Assembly (NCBI GenBank): GCA_019925105.1
Contig: JAHGAU010000017.1
Location: 682,001 to 746,000, forward strand
Source of the DNA: Niebla homalea
Taxonomy: Eukaryota; Ascomycota; Lecanoromycetes; Lecanorales; Ramalinaceae
Direction: 5' to 3'
Length of the DNA: 64,000 bases
Both the position numbers and the translations under genes were made by a program. Under the pieces are notes generated by a model. The model did no database searches. It was not told the DNA's origin and worked only from the letters and a program-made list of their open reading frames with translations. Of this stretch, positions 23,507-33,917 are shown piece by piece. How positions within the stretch are numbered: the stretch's first letter is position 1; every line of letters begins with the position of its first letter.

Positions 23507-24658
23507 GAGGAGCACACACATGCACGGATCATCATATTAGCGAAAAGGTAGGGCGTATATTTTCTTCTGCGGCCTGCATCAGGTTCGATTCATAGCAATA
23601 TTTCCCTCTAAATATAAAAGATACCAGAGCGACCCCAGATCTCTCCATCTGATATTTCTTCTCCTCAGCATTCTTTGATGCCATCTCGTCGCATCCCCTC
23701 ACCTTCCAACATGACTCCTTGATCTAAATCGAGATCTTCCCTTTTGCTGACAGTAGTCAATACGAGAGAACCCGATTGCTCACTCACTTGGTGATGGTCT
23801 CCTTTCCTGCTGGCGTTCATAGTGAAAAGTTCCGAGGTTCGCTCCGCTTTCCGCAAGTTCTGTAATGTCGGCAAGGGAAGGAAGATGATATTGACTATGA
23901 CGATACCAAAACTCCAAGTCCACCGGTCTGCGATAGGTCTAGTATCTCCAATAACAATCACGTGAGATTCTTCAAGGTTTAGGTTGACAATTGCCATTTG
24001 AGTTTTAGTCGTCAACAAGAGGCACGAGGGCATTGATGAGACGACAAACGTCTTCGCGAACGCGCTACATGCAAGGCGTGCGCATGGGAAGCACGATCAA
24101 TAAGTGAGTGGTTGATTGAATCATGGCTAGGGAATGTTTATTGTCTGCGAGGAGTCTGAGGCTTTGCAAATCACCTACATTACATGCCATGAAGACGACA
24201 TGTATGCAGAGTATTCCACACCTTGCTTAAGCACTGAATTCGATTCGATTACTCTTGAGCGGCGCTCTTGCATCATGTACTTTTGCTTTCTTCAGCCCCG
24301 AATGTTTGCTAGAGTATGGATTTTGTCACCTGGGTTTGCGTTTCAGATGTTTGATGTCAAACCCATTGTTCAGTGAATGCTTGGATGGATGAGGAAGGAC
24401 AACGCAAAAGCGGGCACATGGACACAATGCGTTTCATGCAATGGCCCTTTGTCTCGAAGGGAAGGCTGTGTCATCTTGGATTTGTGAATATACTCGATTC
24501 AGCCTTTGTGATACATCGTTGCTCTCATTGCTTCCTGCTTGACTGCTTGATACCTCTGCATTCATCCTTTCCTACATTCCTCACCTTCCTCCTCCAAAAG
24601 AAGAAGAAGAAGACAACTTGTGAATACCTTCAGTCTACCCTCAACAGTTTCCTCAATC
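23507..24658. other. Intergenic region
   Basis: About 1.15 kb. Open frames on either strand are short and without recognisable domains. Close to 24595-24615 is a GAA-rich tract just upstream of the next gene. Confidence 0.5.
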
Positions 24659-25227
24659 ATGCAAATCACTGTCCTAGCAACCTTGCTCCTGAGCGCAGGC
24701 GCTCTCGCTGTACCGCACCCACTCTCAGTCCTGCCGTCACCAGACCACCCCCTCCAACAACAAAAACAAGCCATCGCCATCACCAACAATAATTATAACA
24801 ACGACACCCTCCCCACCCGCTCCGCCTCGACCGTAGGCTGGATAGCAGCCTACTCCCTCAACGACACCACCTGCACCGGCACCCAAATCGTGCCCCAGAT
24901 CGCTTTAGCGGAAAAGGGCAAGGTGAGCCTGGACCCCCCTTTCTTCCCTCCCCCTTCCCCCTTCCCCCCAACCAAGAGACCCCCCCCAAGACTGATGAAT
25001 GTGAAAAATATAACGATCAGTGCTACCCCTTCACCCCGCCGCCGCACTCCAACTTCCGGATCGATTTCGGGGCCGGCGCCGACGCCTTCGCGCAGCTCGA
25101 TTTCTACGACGCCGCGCACTGCGACGTGCGGAGCCGGCACATCTTCGTGCGGGAGGGGAACCCGGACGGGTGCGATGGCGTGGGGAGGTATCATGGGCCG
25201 TTCATGAGTGTGGTGAGGGAGGATTAG
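24659..25227 (+). CDS. Small secreted four-Cys protein, two exons
   Basis: Exon 1 is 24659-24922 and exon 2 is 25021-25227. A 98-nt pyrimidine-rich intron (GTGAGC to GATCAG) joins EKGK to CYPFTPPP; total 156 residues. A clear signal peptide (MQITVLATLLLSAGALA) leads to a Gln/Asn-rich linker, then a compact domain from about residue 60: STVGWIAAYSL, DTTC, CYPF, FDFGAGADAF-like strand, HCDVRS and GCDG. Four cysteines could make two disulfides. Such small secreted Cys proteins are common in plant-associated fungi and are sometimes effectors. Nothing in the sequence proves that here. Base composition changes sharply inside the gene, with exon 2 very GC-rich. Without the splice the frame reads into low-complexity proline. 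Confidence 0.68.
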
Positions 25228-25739
25228 GGGGGGGGGCGAGCGGTGCGAGGAGGAGAGAGAGAGAGAGGGGAGGGGGTGGATATGGATGGGTGAAGGGGTT
25301 TTTGGTTGGCTACGGTGGTGGTGGTGGAGGAGGAGGGGGGGAAGGGCAGGAGATGCTGGACGTTTTGCCAGGAAGGAGGTTTGCAGATGGCGAGAAAGGA
25401 TGCTTGCCTTTGAGCTTGGTGATGTTTTCCAACAACGACACTCGGGTAGTGGAGGAGCTTGGGATGAGATCTTGGGATGATATCTTCGGATGAATAGGGG
25501 GGGCTCCTTGACAGCGGTTCGAGATGGACTTCCTTCCCACACCACTCTTCTTCTCATGCAAAAATGTCCACGAAAACGCCAATGCTTTCTAATCCCCAAC
25601 CCGCCCCCTTTCTTTGAATGCGTCCACACTATCATCACCACCACCTCAGCCATCCCCCTCCTCCCTCTCCTCCATCTCCTCCACCACCACCACCACCGAC
25701 AACAACCACCACAACCCCCAAGTCCCCCACCTCATCCTC
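25228..25739. repeat. GGT/GGA and CCA/CCT simple-sequence tracts, inverted orientation
   Basis: This 510-bp spacer between two convergent genes is almost all simple sequence. A purine-rich half has GAGAG runs (25248-25270) and a (GGT)n(GGA)n tract (25310-25340). A pyrimidine-rich half has a (CCT)n(CCA)n tract (about 25660-25700). The two tracts are near-complementary, so they form an imperfect inverted repeat with a loop of roughly 330 nt. No gene is visible. Confidence 0.6.
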
Positions 25740-26573
25740 TCACGTCACAGCATGCCCCCCCTTCTCACTAACCCCCGTCGCCTCCTCCACCGGCCCATGC
25801 CCCCGCCCCAACACCTCCCTCGCCCGCCTATCAAACGCCTCGACCACGAGCCCCGCCACCTTGGGCGCCGCCGCCTGGCTCAGCGCGCTGTACACCGCAC
25901 TCGCGAACCTGACCTCCAGCACCAGACTCACCTCGGTGCGCGGGTGCGCCGGGTTGGCGTTCGCATCCCCCTCCTGCGGGCGCTCGCCGCGGGGAGGGTT
26001 GGGTTTGTACGGGAACTCGCGGAAGGACCAGCGGGCGAGGAGGGAGGTGAAGATTTCTGTTGCCGAAGACTCCTGAGGAGGAGGAGGAGGGGTGGGGGGT
26101 TTCGGGGGCGATTCGGAGGAGGAGGAGGAGGATGAGGGCGCAGCACTGTGGCTGTCATGAGAATGATGCCGTGGGGAGATGGTGGGCTCGGCTTCGCCCG
26201 CCACGGCCTCGAGGATCCGGTAGGGGTCGCAGTAGACCCGGCTTCGGTAGACCTCATCGTAAGGGCCGTACCCGATGCGGAGGTCTGCCGTGGCGGGCCA
26301 TTTCCGGTGGGTGGTGGGGTCCGGGGCGGAGTGGGATGTTATGGTGGAGGAGGTGCAGTAGGGGATGAATTGCGGGTAGGATGGGATGTCGGCTATGATG
26401 TTGTAGACGTCCTTGGCTGGGTATGGGAGGATGCGCGTGGCCGTGAGGGTTTGGAGGGGGGTGAGGGCGTTGGAGAAGCGGCGGCTTTGGGCGAGGGCGG
26501 AGAGGTACTGCGGCTTTGCGTGGAAGGCGCAGGAGGTGGGGCGGAGGAGGAGTGTGGATGATTGGGTTCTCAT
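25740..26573 (-). CDS. COQ10: Coenzyme Q-binding protein Coq10, START-like
   Basis: Mitochondrial polyketide-cyclase/START-fold protein that binds coenzyme Q and is needed for its use in respiration. 277 residues from ATG 26573, one exon. The N-terminus (about 1-40) is Arg/Ser-rich like a presequence. The conserved entry follows: TLTATRILPYPAKDVYNIIADIPSYPQFIPYC (about 42-75; Coq10 hallmark PxxxxYxIVADVxxYxxFxPxC). Later blocks are LRIGYGPYDEVYRSRV (about 97-112) and the C-terminal RTEVSLVLEVRFASAVYSAL with the final long helix. A disordered Ser/Pro/His insert of about 50 residues (about 125-175, with Ser-7 and Pro-5 runs) interrupts the domain between strands and makes the protein longer than typical Coq10. 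The 3' end runs into CCA/CCT simple sequence. Confidence 0.88.
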   Translation of the reverse strand: MRTQSSTLLLRPTSCAFHAKPQYLSALAQSRRFSNALTPLQTLTATRILPYPAKDVYNIIADIPSYPQFIPYCTSSTITSHSAPDPTTHRKWPATADLRIGYGPYDEVYRSRVYCDPYRILEAVAGEAEPTISPRHHSHDSHSAAPSSSSSSSESPPKPPTPPPPPQESSATEIFTSLLARWSFREFPYKPNPPRGERPQEGDANANPAHPRTEVSLVLEVRFASAVYSALSQAAAPKVAGLVVEAFDRRAREVLGRGHGPVEEATGVSEKGGHAVT

Positions 26574-27143
26574 GCTGGGCTTGGGGAGTGTTGATTGTGA
26601 TCTTTAGATGGTTTGCCCCAGGGTATGAAGATCAATGGGGCACTGAATGGGAGCAGAAGGAATCCATTGATTGACCTATTGACTTTCTTTGATTGTCGTC
26701 ATTGATCAATTGATCCGGCCCAGGCAGCCTCCAGCCTCACCTATTTAAACCCGGCCTAACCCCTGGCCCCTGAACATAGAACTCTCTCTCTTTCAGTCTC
26801 TCTAATCCAAAACATACGGACAATACATGCACCACTTTATACGGATCATGGTCATACCAGGAAGATGCAGTATATCCAGGCTGGATGAATGCAGACAAAG
26901 CATACAATCATTCATGCCTGGAGAGCTTGAAAAGTTTTTCAGTTCAAAAGACCTCCATCCTCTAGCTAGAAGTACAACGTAGCCCTCGAACGCTTCTCAG
27001 ATGAAGAATAGATGTACCTCATCTATGCCATGATTCATTCGTCGTCAGCTTCTCCTCAACAAGATGCCTGGATTTCAATGCCGCCTGATCGAACAAAGTA
27101 GGTCTATAAGTATTCCCCCTGAAGGTATCCCCAGTCCATATCT
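26574..27143. other. Intergenic region
   Basis: 570 bp between two minus-strand genes. It should hold the Coq10 promoter and the Fat1 3' UTR. A CTCTCTCT tract lies near 26785-26805. No gene seen. Confidence 0.45.
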
Positions 27144-29185
27144 TCAAAGCTTGAGCTGCCCTCCATTCAAGTTCTTCCATTCCTGCTCTTTGAAGGGTAC
27201 ATAGATCTCGTTACTGAGCCACCAAAGACTTTCTCCGCTTTCCAGATTTGCAGGATCGACTCCACCGTTCCTCAAAGCGGCCTTTCTCTGCTTGTTGTTG
27301 CCAGTGCGTTCCATTTGCTGGACTATCCTCAGGAATTGGGGGACAGCGTACTTCGGTAATCGTTTCACGACATGAGCGGAAACGTCGGCCAATAACGCCC
27401 TGGCATCCTTGTCTGATAAGGTCGAAGAGTTGAGCTCAAGGGCAGCACAACCGGCTCGACCATCATGATGCGGAATCCGGACGCCATACACGTTGGCTTC
27501 TGTGATCCGAGGGTGGTTGCCCAAGGCTTGCGCGACCTCAGTAGTTGACACATTCTCGGACTTCCAGCGGTACGTATCACCCACTCGATCGAGGAACCAC
27601 CAGTAACCCTCTTTATCCCATGACATGACATCTCCACTGCGGAAGAAGGCATCGCCTTTGACGAAGACGTCACGTAGGAGTTTTGTTTCCGTGGCCTTTG
27701 CGTTGCCAAGATAGCCATGGAATTTTGCAGATGGGTCATTGCCATCCAACCTCATCAAGAGTTCTCCAGGCTGGCCTCTCTTGACACGCTTGCAAAAGTT
27801 GCCGTTGGATGGATCACGCCACGGTGACTCTGTTGACCAGTCGATTTCTACAAGCGCCACGTTCCTGTTCGGTAGGAAGTGCGTAAGAGGCCCATTCCGC
27901 CCGACGGCACCGGCTGTCAGGCTGTTGGAGGACAGATTCCACAGTCCCGTTGGACCTTCTGTAGAGCCATAGAACTCTGCGATGGTCTCGATGCCAAAAC
28001 GAGCTTTGAACTTTTCCCACACGTCAGGTCGTAGTCCGTTACCAAACGCTATCCTCACATTGTGTTTACGATCCAGATTCTCCCCACTTACGGGGTCGAT
28101 TTGCGGAGGAGCAGACAAGAGGTATCGACAGGTCTCGCCGACATACTGGATCAGCGTTGCTTCATGTTGGCGCACGTCCTGCCAGAAAGTTTTGGTGCTG
28201 AAGCGACGGCCAATGATGGCGGTGCTGCCTCTAGCCATGGAAGTACAGACGCATAGTAGAAAAGCGGACGAATGATAGAGTGGCATGCATGTGTAGTACC
28301 GATCAGTCTTCCTAAGGCCGAGCCACCACTTCGCAAACGAGGAAGACCTGTGAATCTTGGCCCAAGAGACAATGGCGGCCTTTGGAAGGCCTGTGGTGCC
28401 GGATGTGAATATCAGTGCAGCCATGTCTGGGCCTTTTTCCCCATCTCGCGCAGCATTGGGTTCGCGAATGCCGTGTGTTGACAGAACTTGGGCCTCAATG
28501 CTTGGATTGAGGACGACAACCTTGACAGGACTCTTACTGTCAGAAGCCAGCGTTTCATGTTCACCTCCTGTCCATTTGAGGTGCAACGCTTCTTCCACAA
28601 AAAGTAACCTTGCGCTTGATGTTCTGACCGAATGGATTAAAGGCTCACTGGTGAGATTGTAGTTGATGAATGCAGGTTTTGCTCCAATGCTCCACAGGCC
28701 AAGCCAGATGAAAACGAATTGAGGACAATTCATGAAATCCATTGCCACCACATCACCTTTTTGCACACCAAAACATTGCTTGAGCCAGGTTCCATATTTC
28801 AATGTTATGTTATAAGTCTCTTTATATGTCCATTGTTGTCCTTGATATATCAAGAAGGGATGACTGGCTCCGGATTTGGCGAGAGCATAACCCTCGAGCT
28901 CGTAAAAATAGCTAGTCTTTTCTCTGCTTTCGCGGGCCTCAAGAGCTGCTTCCATTGCGAGAAAGCCTTGTGCCATAGTGATGCTATAGCCAAGTTGAAA
29001 TTTGGCATTGAGGTAAGCGCCGCCAGCCACGATTGCTGAAGCTGCAAGGGCTGCCGGGACTATGTACTGTCAGTCAAGTTTCACTTGTTCAACATTTGGG
29101 GAATACCAACACGACATATTGCCCTGTTGAATTGCAATTGCTGAAGCTTCAGCATACACTGACCGTCCAAACGACCGAGTGTCAT
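27144..29185 (-). CDS. FAT1: Very-long-chain acyl-CoA synthetase / fatty-acid transporter Fat1
   Basis: FATP/VLACS-family enzyme that activates long and very-long-chain fatty acids with ATP and CoA at membranes (ER, peroxisome, lipid droplet). A 22-nt first exon (29164-29185, MTLGRLD) is followed by a 104-nt intron. Exon 2 is 27144-29059; together 645 residues. The N-terminal helix is PAALAASAIVAGGAYLNAK. The AMP-binding P-loop is LIFTSGTTGLPKAA (about 230); then YGSTEGPTGLWN (about 365) and the VLACS block RSGDVMSWDKEGYWWFLDRVGDT (about 485-507), with KSENVSTTEV just after. Length and both family-specific motifs fit Fat1 rather than ordinary Faa ligases. The second exon has no ATG near its 5' end and is open upstream only with a GTG, which is why the tiny first exon is needed. 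No clear SKL tail. Confidence 0.9.
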
Positions 29186-30500
29186 GATGAGGAGTCGAGA
29201 ACGGAGGCGTTCATGCGTTCATGCGTTCGCTTAACAGCTGCAGGATCTACTCCTACTCCTAGGATTGATTTCCAAATTCCTTCAATGCCAAGTGCCGATC
29301 CACTCAAGCCGACACTACCGAGGTCCTCAACTCAATGGCCCAAGGCCAGGCCCGAGCCCCGAGGCCTCCATGTCTGCATCTTCACGTTTCCTTCTCGACA
29401 CATGCATAAAGTGCATGACGTGTGGAAGTGCAAGAAGACCAATCATGTAGGTCGTCTGGACACCTTTTCTCCGTCTGATCTGAAAGCGATCGGGATTTCT
29501 GCGCATGCCTTCCGATATAGGGCGGAGTCGCCCCTCTTCTATTCACCCAACGTTCAGTAAAGGACTCTGACGAGAACGGGCACGACTGATCTTCCGTTGA
29601 GCTCTATACATCTTTCTTGTTGCAGGGAGCCGAGTGCCAGAAACCCGTTTACAGAAGCAGCAGGGAACGCCAGACAAGATCATCTATAGCACATTTGACC
29701 TTCTCTTAGGGGTTAAAGTAGGCTAATCAACGGCACCTTGACATAGGTAATCCGATATTGTTGCGTTGATCCTCTCCCCCAAGCATTGATCATATTCTCC
29801 CTTTTGCAATGCCGGTCACTTTCGCTCTAAGTCAGCACTTTCGTAACTTGTTTCTTTAATTGCCTTGTCTTCTCGTCTTAGTCGCTTTCTGTTCAGGGGA
29901 AACCTTGAACAGATGGGACACAAGCTGCCCATCACCAGACATACTTGATTCTGATCCTTCATTCGATGCCTTCTGAAATTACCTGGTTCATGGCAGATTT
30001 CTTGGCACCAATCACCCGTCGCTTCTGATACAAGGCTAGAATATGCGGCGAAAGCGCTTCTCCCTCTTTTGATGCACGAAATACCATTGGCCTCGGAGCA
30101 ATCGACTATATTCGGATAGCTTCAACTCTCTTTCGACCAGAATTGAAGGCACAGGATAAGGTACTGGTTGACATGGCGCTACCGGACCTTGGAACGCTTG
30201 CGATTGGGCACTTAACGCTTCAGACCTCTGGTGCCCTGTCACTTTTGCATTGCCGCTATGCAAACCTGGTGGGTAATCAGACATGTGAACACAATTCTGA
30301 AAGGGGTTCATGCCGTTGATCCATTGAATGGTCCATCTGCTCGTTGGATGCGGGGCCGCCTCGAAAGCCACGGAAATGAGAGACCTTCCTCGGCATCGAT
30401 GGTGTATATATTGGCCTTGGAGAAGGGCCAGAGAGAGCGAAGAAGTATCAGCTAGCTTTCATTCTCATTCCACACCTATAGAAATAATCGCATAGCCAAT
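29186..30500. other. Divergent intergenic region, Fat1 and cutinase
   Basis: 1.3 kb between divergent starts. A short tandem GTTCATGC repeat sits at about 29208-29230. Frames up to 175 codons exist but show no domain or signal peptide. A long promoter would fit an inducible cutinase gene (inference). Confidence 0.45.
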
Positions 30501-31233
30501 ATGAAGCCTTCAGCGACCGTGTTTTGCCTCATGGGCGCACTTGCCAGAGCGTCACCGATGCCCCAGAATCAGCCGCAAGGCTTTGAGACCATGGGTCGGC
30601 TGAGCACAGAACTCGGTAAACGCCAATTCGATATGTCAATCACACGGAATGAGCTCGGCGAATGCAAGCCTGTCACTGTCATCTTTGCTCGTGGTACAAT
30701 CGAGCTCGGCAACGTTGGAAGCATCACCGGCCCGCCCTTCTTCAATGCCTTAGATGTCTTGCTTGGGGCCGACAATGTAGGTATTCAAGGAGTCGACTAC
30801 CCTGCGACGATCGCCGGGTACCTGGAAGGTGGAGATGAAGGAGGAGCAAAGACGCTCGCAGATCTCACAAATCAAGCCGCAAGCCAGTGTCCAGACACGC
30901 AGATTGTTCTCAGTGGCTACAGCCAAGGTGCCCAGGTTGTCCACCTGGGAGAGGCCGAGATCTCGCCAGAGACGGCGTCCAGGGTCGCTGCGGTGGTATG
31001 TATATCCTTTTTCACCGTACGGGTCAAAAGTGCTGAGGCTTAAGAAGGTCTTATTTGGCGATCCAAAGAAAGGCCAGCCACTTCCAAATATCGATGCAAG
31101 CAAAGTCAAGACATTTTGCTTTGCCTCTGACCTCATCTGTGATATGCTTCCAGTGGCAGACACGTACCACCTGTCCTATTCAGTCGACGCCGTCCCCGCT
31201 GCACAGTTTGTGCAGGGTCTCGTGAACTTGTAA
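30501..31233 (+). CDS. Cutinase, two exons
   Basis: Secreted serine esterase that hydrolyses cutin, the plant cuticle polyester. Exon 1 is 30501-30995 and exon 2 is 31048-31233; a 52-nt intron (GTATGT donor) joins AAV to VLFGDP. 226 residues. Signal peptide (about 1-18), then a short propeptide ending GKRQ, a Kex2-like site (about 39-42). Catalytic triad: Ser in GYSQGAQ (about 141), Asp in SDLIC (about 193), His in ADTYHLSY (about 206). Cys residues in GECKP, SQCPD and the SDLICD region match the two conserved disulfides. The oxyanion-region block VIFARGT is present. The intron sits in the VFGDP region, a place where fungal cutinase genes often carry one. All key residues are intact, so it should be active. 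The presence of a cutinase suggests contact with plant surfaces. Confidence 0.92.
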
Positions 31234-31392
31234 TCATAATGGTTGATATCATTTTCTCGTACTAGCCGTTACGTGACGCTTTAGCAAGGAAGACTGTCTT
31301 AGCAACCAACACTAGATATCGCTAGGGCACGACTGAATGGAGCTATATGGCGTTTAGCGGACCTCTGTACACAGCTGCGGCGACTTTTCTTT

Positions 31393-32490
31393 CTAGCCTA
31401 GGGGTTTTCTGAATTGTCCTTGCAACCAGCATCGATACATTTTCAACTGCTTTTGGCGGTTCACTAACATCCTTCTGTCAGCGCCCAGCTTCAAACAATC
31501 GAAAGCTGGTTTGTCAGTAGTGTGAAGTTCATTTGGAATAGGCTCCGGATCCCCATTCGGCCGGTCGCAGCTTGCAGGTTTCCTAGAGGATCTATCTGTT
31601 CGCTCCAAAGCTTTGGCAGCCCAGATGCCCCTGAGCTGATCTTCACCAAAGAAGTAGACTCTCGTCCCATCACCTCTGATATAGAAGCTTTCATCGAGCA
31701 ACCTACCTTTTTTAAACCGCACCTGAGTGAGATCACCATGACCGTAGTCTCGAAAACAAATCTCGCCGCCTGGCTTCAGCACCTTCCAGACGTTGCGCAC
31801 GGCTGCTCCCCATTGGGTAGGACTGAGGGCGCTGAAGACAAAGATGAGCAGAACGACATCGACACTCCCCTCGTCGACCCCAGGAGGCAGATCATCGCTT
31901 GCTAGGTCCCATACCTCTGCCTTGATCTTGACCTCGTCGTAGTTTTCATTCGCTCTAATTAATTTCACGGCTTTCTCCGAGAAGTCGCAGGCACAGATCG
32001 AAAGCTCGTCGTTCTCATTGCCCGCCAAAATCGGAAAGCATGTGTTGCCAGCGCCGGCACCAACCTCCAATATCCGAGCGGGACCAGCGCCCTTCCTGGT
32101 GAGCTGGGTGAGAATGGGGAACTCCTGATGCAACCACTTTCGGTTCTTGAAGAAGTTGCTCGTGTTGTTCGAGTAGAACTTGTTCCACCACCTTTCCGGC
32201 TCGGCATTGAAACGATTCTTGTCAAATTCGGAAACAGGATGTTCTCGCTGAGAAGCATATTGCGCTTCTGCGTAAGCGTAGTAGGCATCGTCAGGGATCA
32301 CATGGTCCCAGGCATTGAACTCATAAACATCGTCCCCTTCCTCCAAGTAACGCGAACCAAATTTGAAAGGATCACTTCTTTTGAGGTTCGTGGATGGATC
32401 ATGAGAACGATGAGACTCTACGTGTGCGACGGAATTGCAAGCAAGTAAGATAGGTGAAGATGATGCCACGTCTTGACCTCGTTCAGACAT
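31393..32490 (-). CDS. TRM140: tRNA (m3C32) methyltransferase, METTL2/Trm140-type
   Basis: SAM-dependent enzyme that makes 3-methylcytidine at position 32 of tRNAs, cytoplasmic. 365 residues from ATG 32490; the frame is open nine codons further up but only to a GTG. The conserved block DPFKFGSRYLEE...VYEFNAWDHV (about 40-65) and SEFDKNRFNAEPERWWNKFY, NTSNFFKNRKWLHQEFP (about 88-130) are hallmarks of the METTL2/6/8 family. SAM motif I is ILEVGAGAGNT (about 140-150); acidic loop ACDFSEKAV; motif IV-like SVDVVLLIFVFSALSP; RDYGHGDLTQVRF (about 245). The C-terminal region has a Cys/Arg-rich tail (DRRMLVNRQKQLKMYRCWLQG) typical of the family. In S. cerevisiae the same domain is fused to actin-binding Abp140. 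No such fusion is seen here. Divergent from RPL38. Confidence 0.9.
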   Translation of the reverse strand: MSERGQDVASSSPILLACNSVAHVESHRSHDPSTNLKRSDPFKFGSRYLEEGDDVYEFNAWDHVIPDDAYYAYAEAQYASQREHPVSEFDKNRFNAEPERWWNKFYSNNTSNFFKNRKWLHQEFPILTQLTRKGAGPARILEVGAGAGNTCFPILAGNENDELSICACDFSEKAVKLIRANENYDEVKIKAEVWDLASDDLPPGVDEGSVDVVLLIFVFSALSPTQWGAAVRNVWKVLKPGGEICFRDYGHGDLTQVRFKKGRLLDESFYIRGDGTRVYFFGEDQLRGIWAAKALERTDRSSRKPASCDRPNGDPEPIPNELHTTDKPAFDCLKLGADRRMLVNRQKQLKMYRCWLQGQFRKPLG

Positions 32491-32888
32491 CCTCGTGGAT
32501 GTTCTCACTCTAACCACAAAATTCGCTAGTAGTCAGACAAAGTAATCCGAATATCAGGCTTTGCATGAAGAGACGCATTTGTGTGTACCCATTCTCAATG
32601 GCGCAAACTGTCAAATACCAAGGAAGGAATTGGATCTCATAGCACGATGGAACAGTGCAAAATGAGCATTGCGAACCAAAACCGGACCGATCTTGTGGAG
32701 ATTGTGTTGGAAGACAGAACTGGTTGATCTCACAGCCACCACAGCCACAGGGGAATCCCAGCGCTAGCACTTCGCTTAAATCTTTTTGGAACAACCACGA
32801 AAATACTCGCTTGGCGATCGCGAAGCCCTGTACTGTAACATCCAAGAACCAGTATTCCTTCTCTCTTTCCCCCCAACCGCTGCCCATC
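32491..32888. promoter_or_regulatory. Bidirectional promoter, TRM140 and RPL38
   Basis: 398 bp shared upstream region of two divergent genes. The RPL38 side has a strongly pyrimidine-rich leader (about 32855-32888, TTCTCTCTTTCCCC type), a common feature of ribosomal-protein transcripts. No other element is identified. Confidence 0.4.
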
Positions 32889-33402
32889 ATGCCTCGCGAA
32901 GTCTCAGACATCAAGAAATTCATCGAGATTTGCCGGAGGAAGGACGCCTCGTGTGAGCACGCACCGCTTGTTTCCCCCCCTTACACTACAGTACCCCACT
33001 CATCACATCTTCCTCCTTCATGCTGTCAATCGCTCAAATCGCTCGATCGCTCGCTCGCTCGCTCGCGGGCTTCAATATGCTCCGGTTGCTGACTGGATTT
33101 GTATTATTGAAACCATGTTTAGCCGGCCGGATAAAGCGCAACAAGGCGACGAACCAGATCAAGTTCAAGGTCCGGTGTCACCGCTTCCTCTACACCCTCG
33201 TGCTCAAGGATTCCGACAAGGCGGATAAGTTGAAGCAGAGTTTGCCCCCTGGTGAGTAGGATTGTCATCGCTCGCGGGGGAATGAGGCATATCTGGTATT
33301 GGTTGAAAAGGGGAAGTGTGCTGATTGGAAATTCGCGTGGGATTAGGTCTTACGATGACGGATGTGCCGAAGAAGAATAAGAAGGGGAAGAGGGTGGCTT
33401 GA
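32889..33402 (+). CDS. RPL38: 60S ribosomal protein L38 (eL38), three exons
   Basis: Component of the cytosolic large ribosomal subunit. Exons 32889-32952, 33123-33251 and 33347-33402, with introns of 170 and 95 nt. The joins give 82 residues. They start [20 protein letters not shown] and continue with [19 protein letters not shown], then [20 protein letters not shown], then a Lys-rich PKKNKKGKR tail. That is the eL38 pattern end to end and close to the usual 78-82 residues. The donor at 32953 (GTGAGC) was chosen over the GTGTGA two bases earlier because only it keeps the frame. Intron 1 is unusually long for this window and contains a GCTC tetranucleotide repeat. The short exons hide this gene from single-frame scans. 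Confidence 0.93.
33041..33066. repeat. GCTC tetranucleotide microsatellite in RPL38 intron 1
   Basis: Five to six near-perfect GCTC units with one GATC interruption, inside intron 1 of RPL38. Probably length-polymorphic between strains (inference). Confidence 0.7.
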
Positions 33403-33917
33403 TTGGGTGGAAGAGCAGGGAGGAAAATGAGGACAGGAGGCCATGGACAGCTACACGCAGGTTATCAGGCATGCTCGAGCGTATGTCGATAGGTCATCTG
33501 CTACTAAAAGCCGCCGAGGTTCCTACCTTTGAATCAAATGCCGATGCTGAATTCAGCTTCTTCAATTCCTACATTTCCTGGCGGCACTGTGGTCTCTTGT
33601 CGGGTATCTGAGCGCTCCTTGCGGTATGGCACACTCCTGCGTCTGCTCGTCCTGATCGGCGACTGCGCCATTCGAGAGCACACATGCAGCTTCCCATCTC
33701 AAGTCACTACGCCTTGGACGCTGATGGCAGCCAGCGAAAAGCTCCCCAATGTTGCAGGCGATGCACCATTTTCCCGAAATCTCCAAGGCGTCATGATACC
33801 TCCGTTAACATCGAGTTCGACCGGTCCTGTTTTGGCCTTTCAAGACTCGGAGCGCCGCGAGATGCTCGCATGCGCTCTCCAGTCGTTGTCATGCGGGTTC
33901 CACGATTTTGCTGATGT
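33403..33917. other. Spacer between convergent RPL38 and POL31
   Basis: 515 bp between the 3' ends of two convergent genes. No recognisable gene; contains 3' UTRs. Confidence 0.5.

Noticed and set aside
24850..25653. 267-codon minus-strand frame
   Set aside because: It is antisense to the small secreted protein gene, and its length comes from biased simple sequence.
29033..29560. 175-codon plus-strand frame opposite and upstream of FAT1
   Set aside because: It overlaps the FAT1 first exon and intron antisense; no signal peptide or domain.
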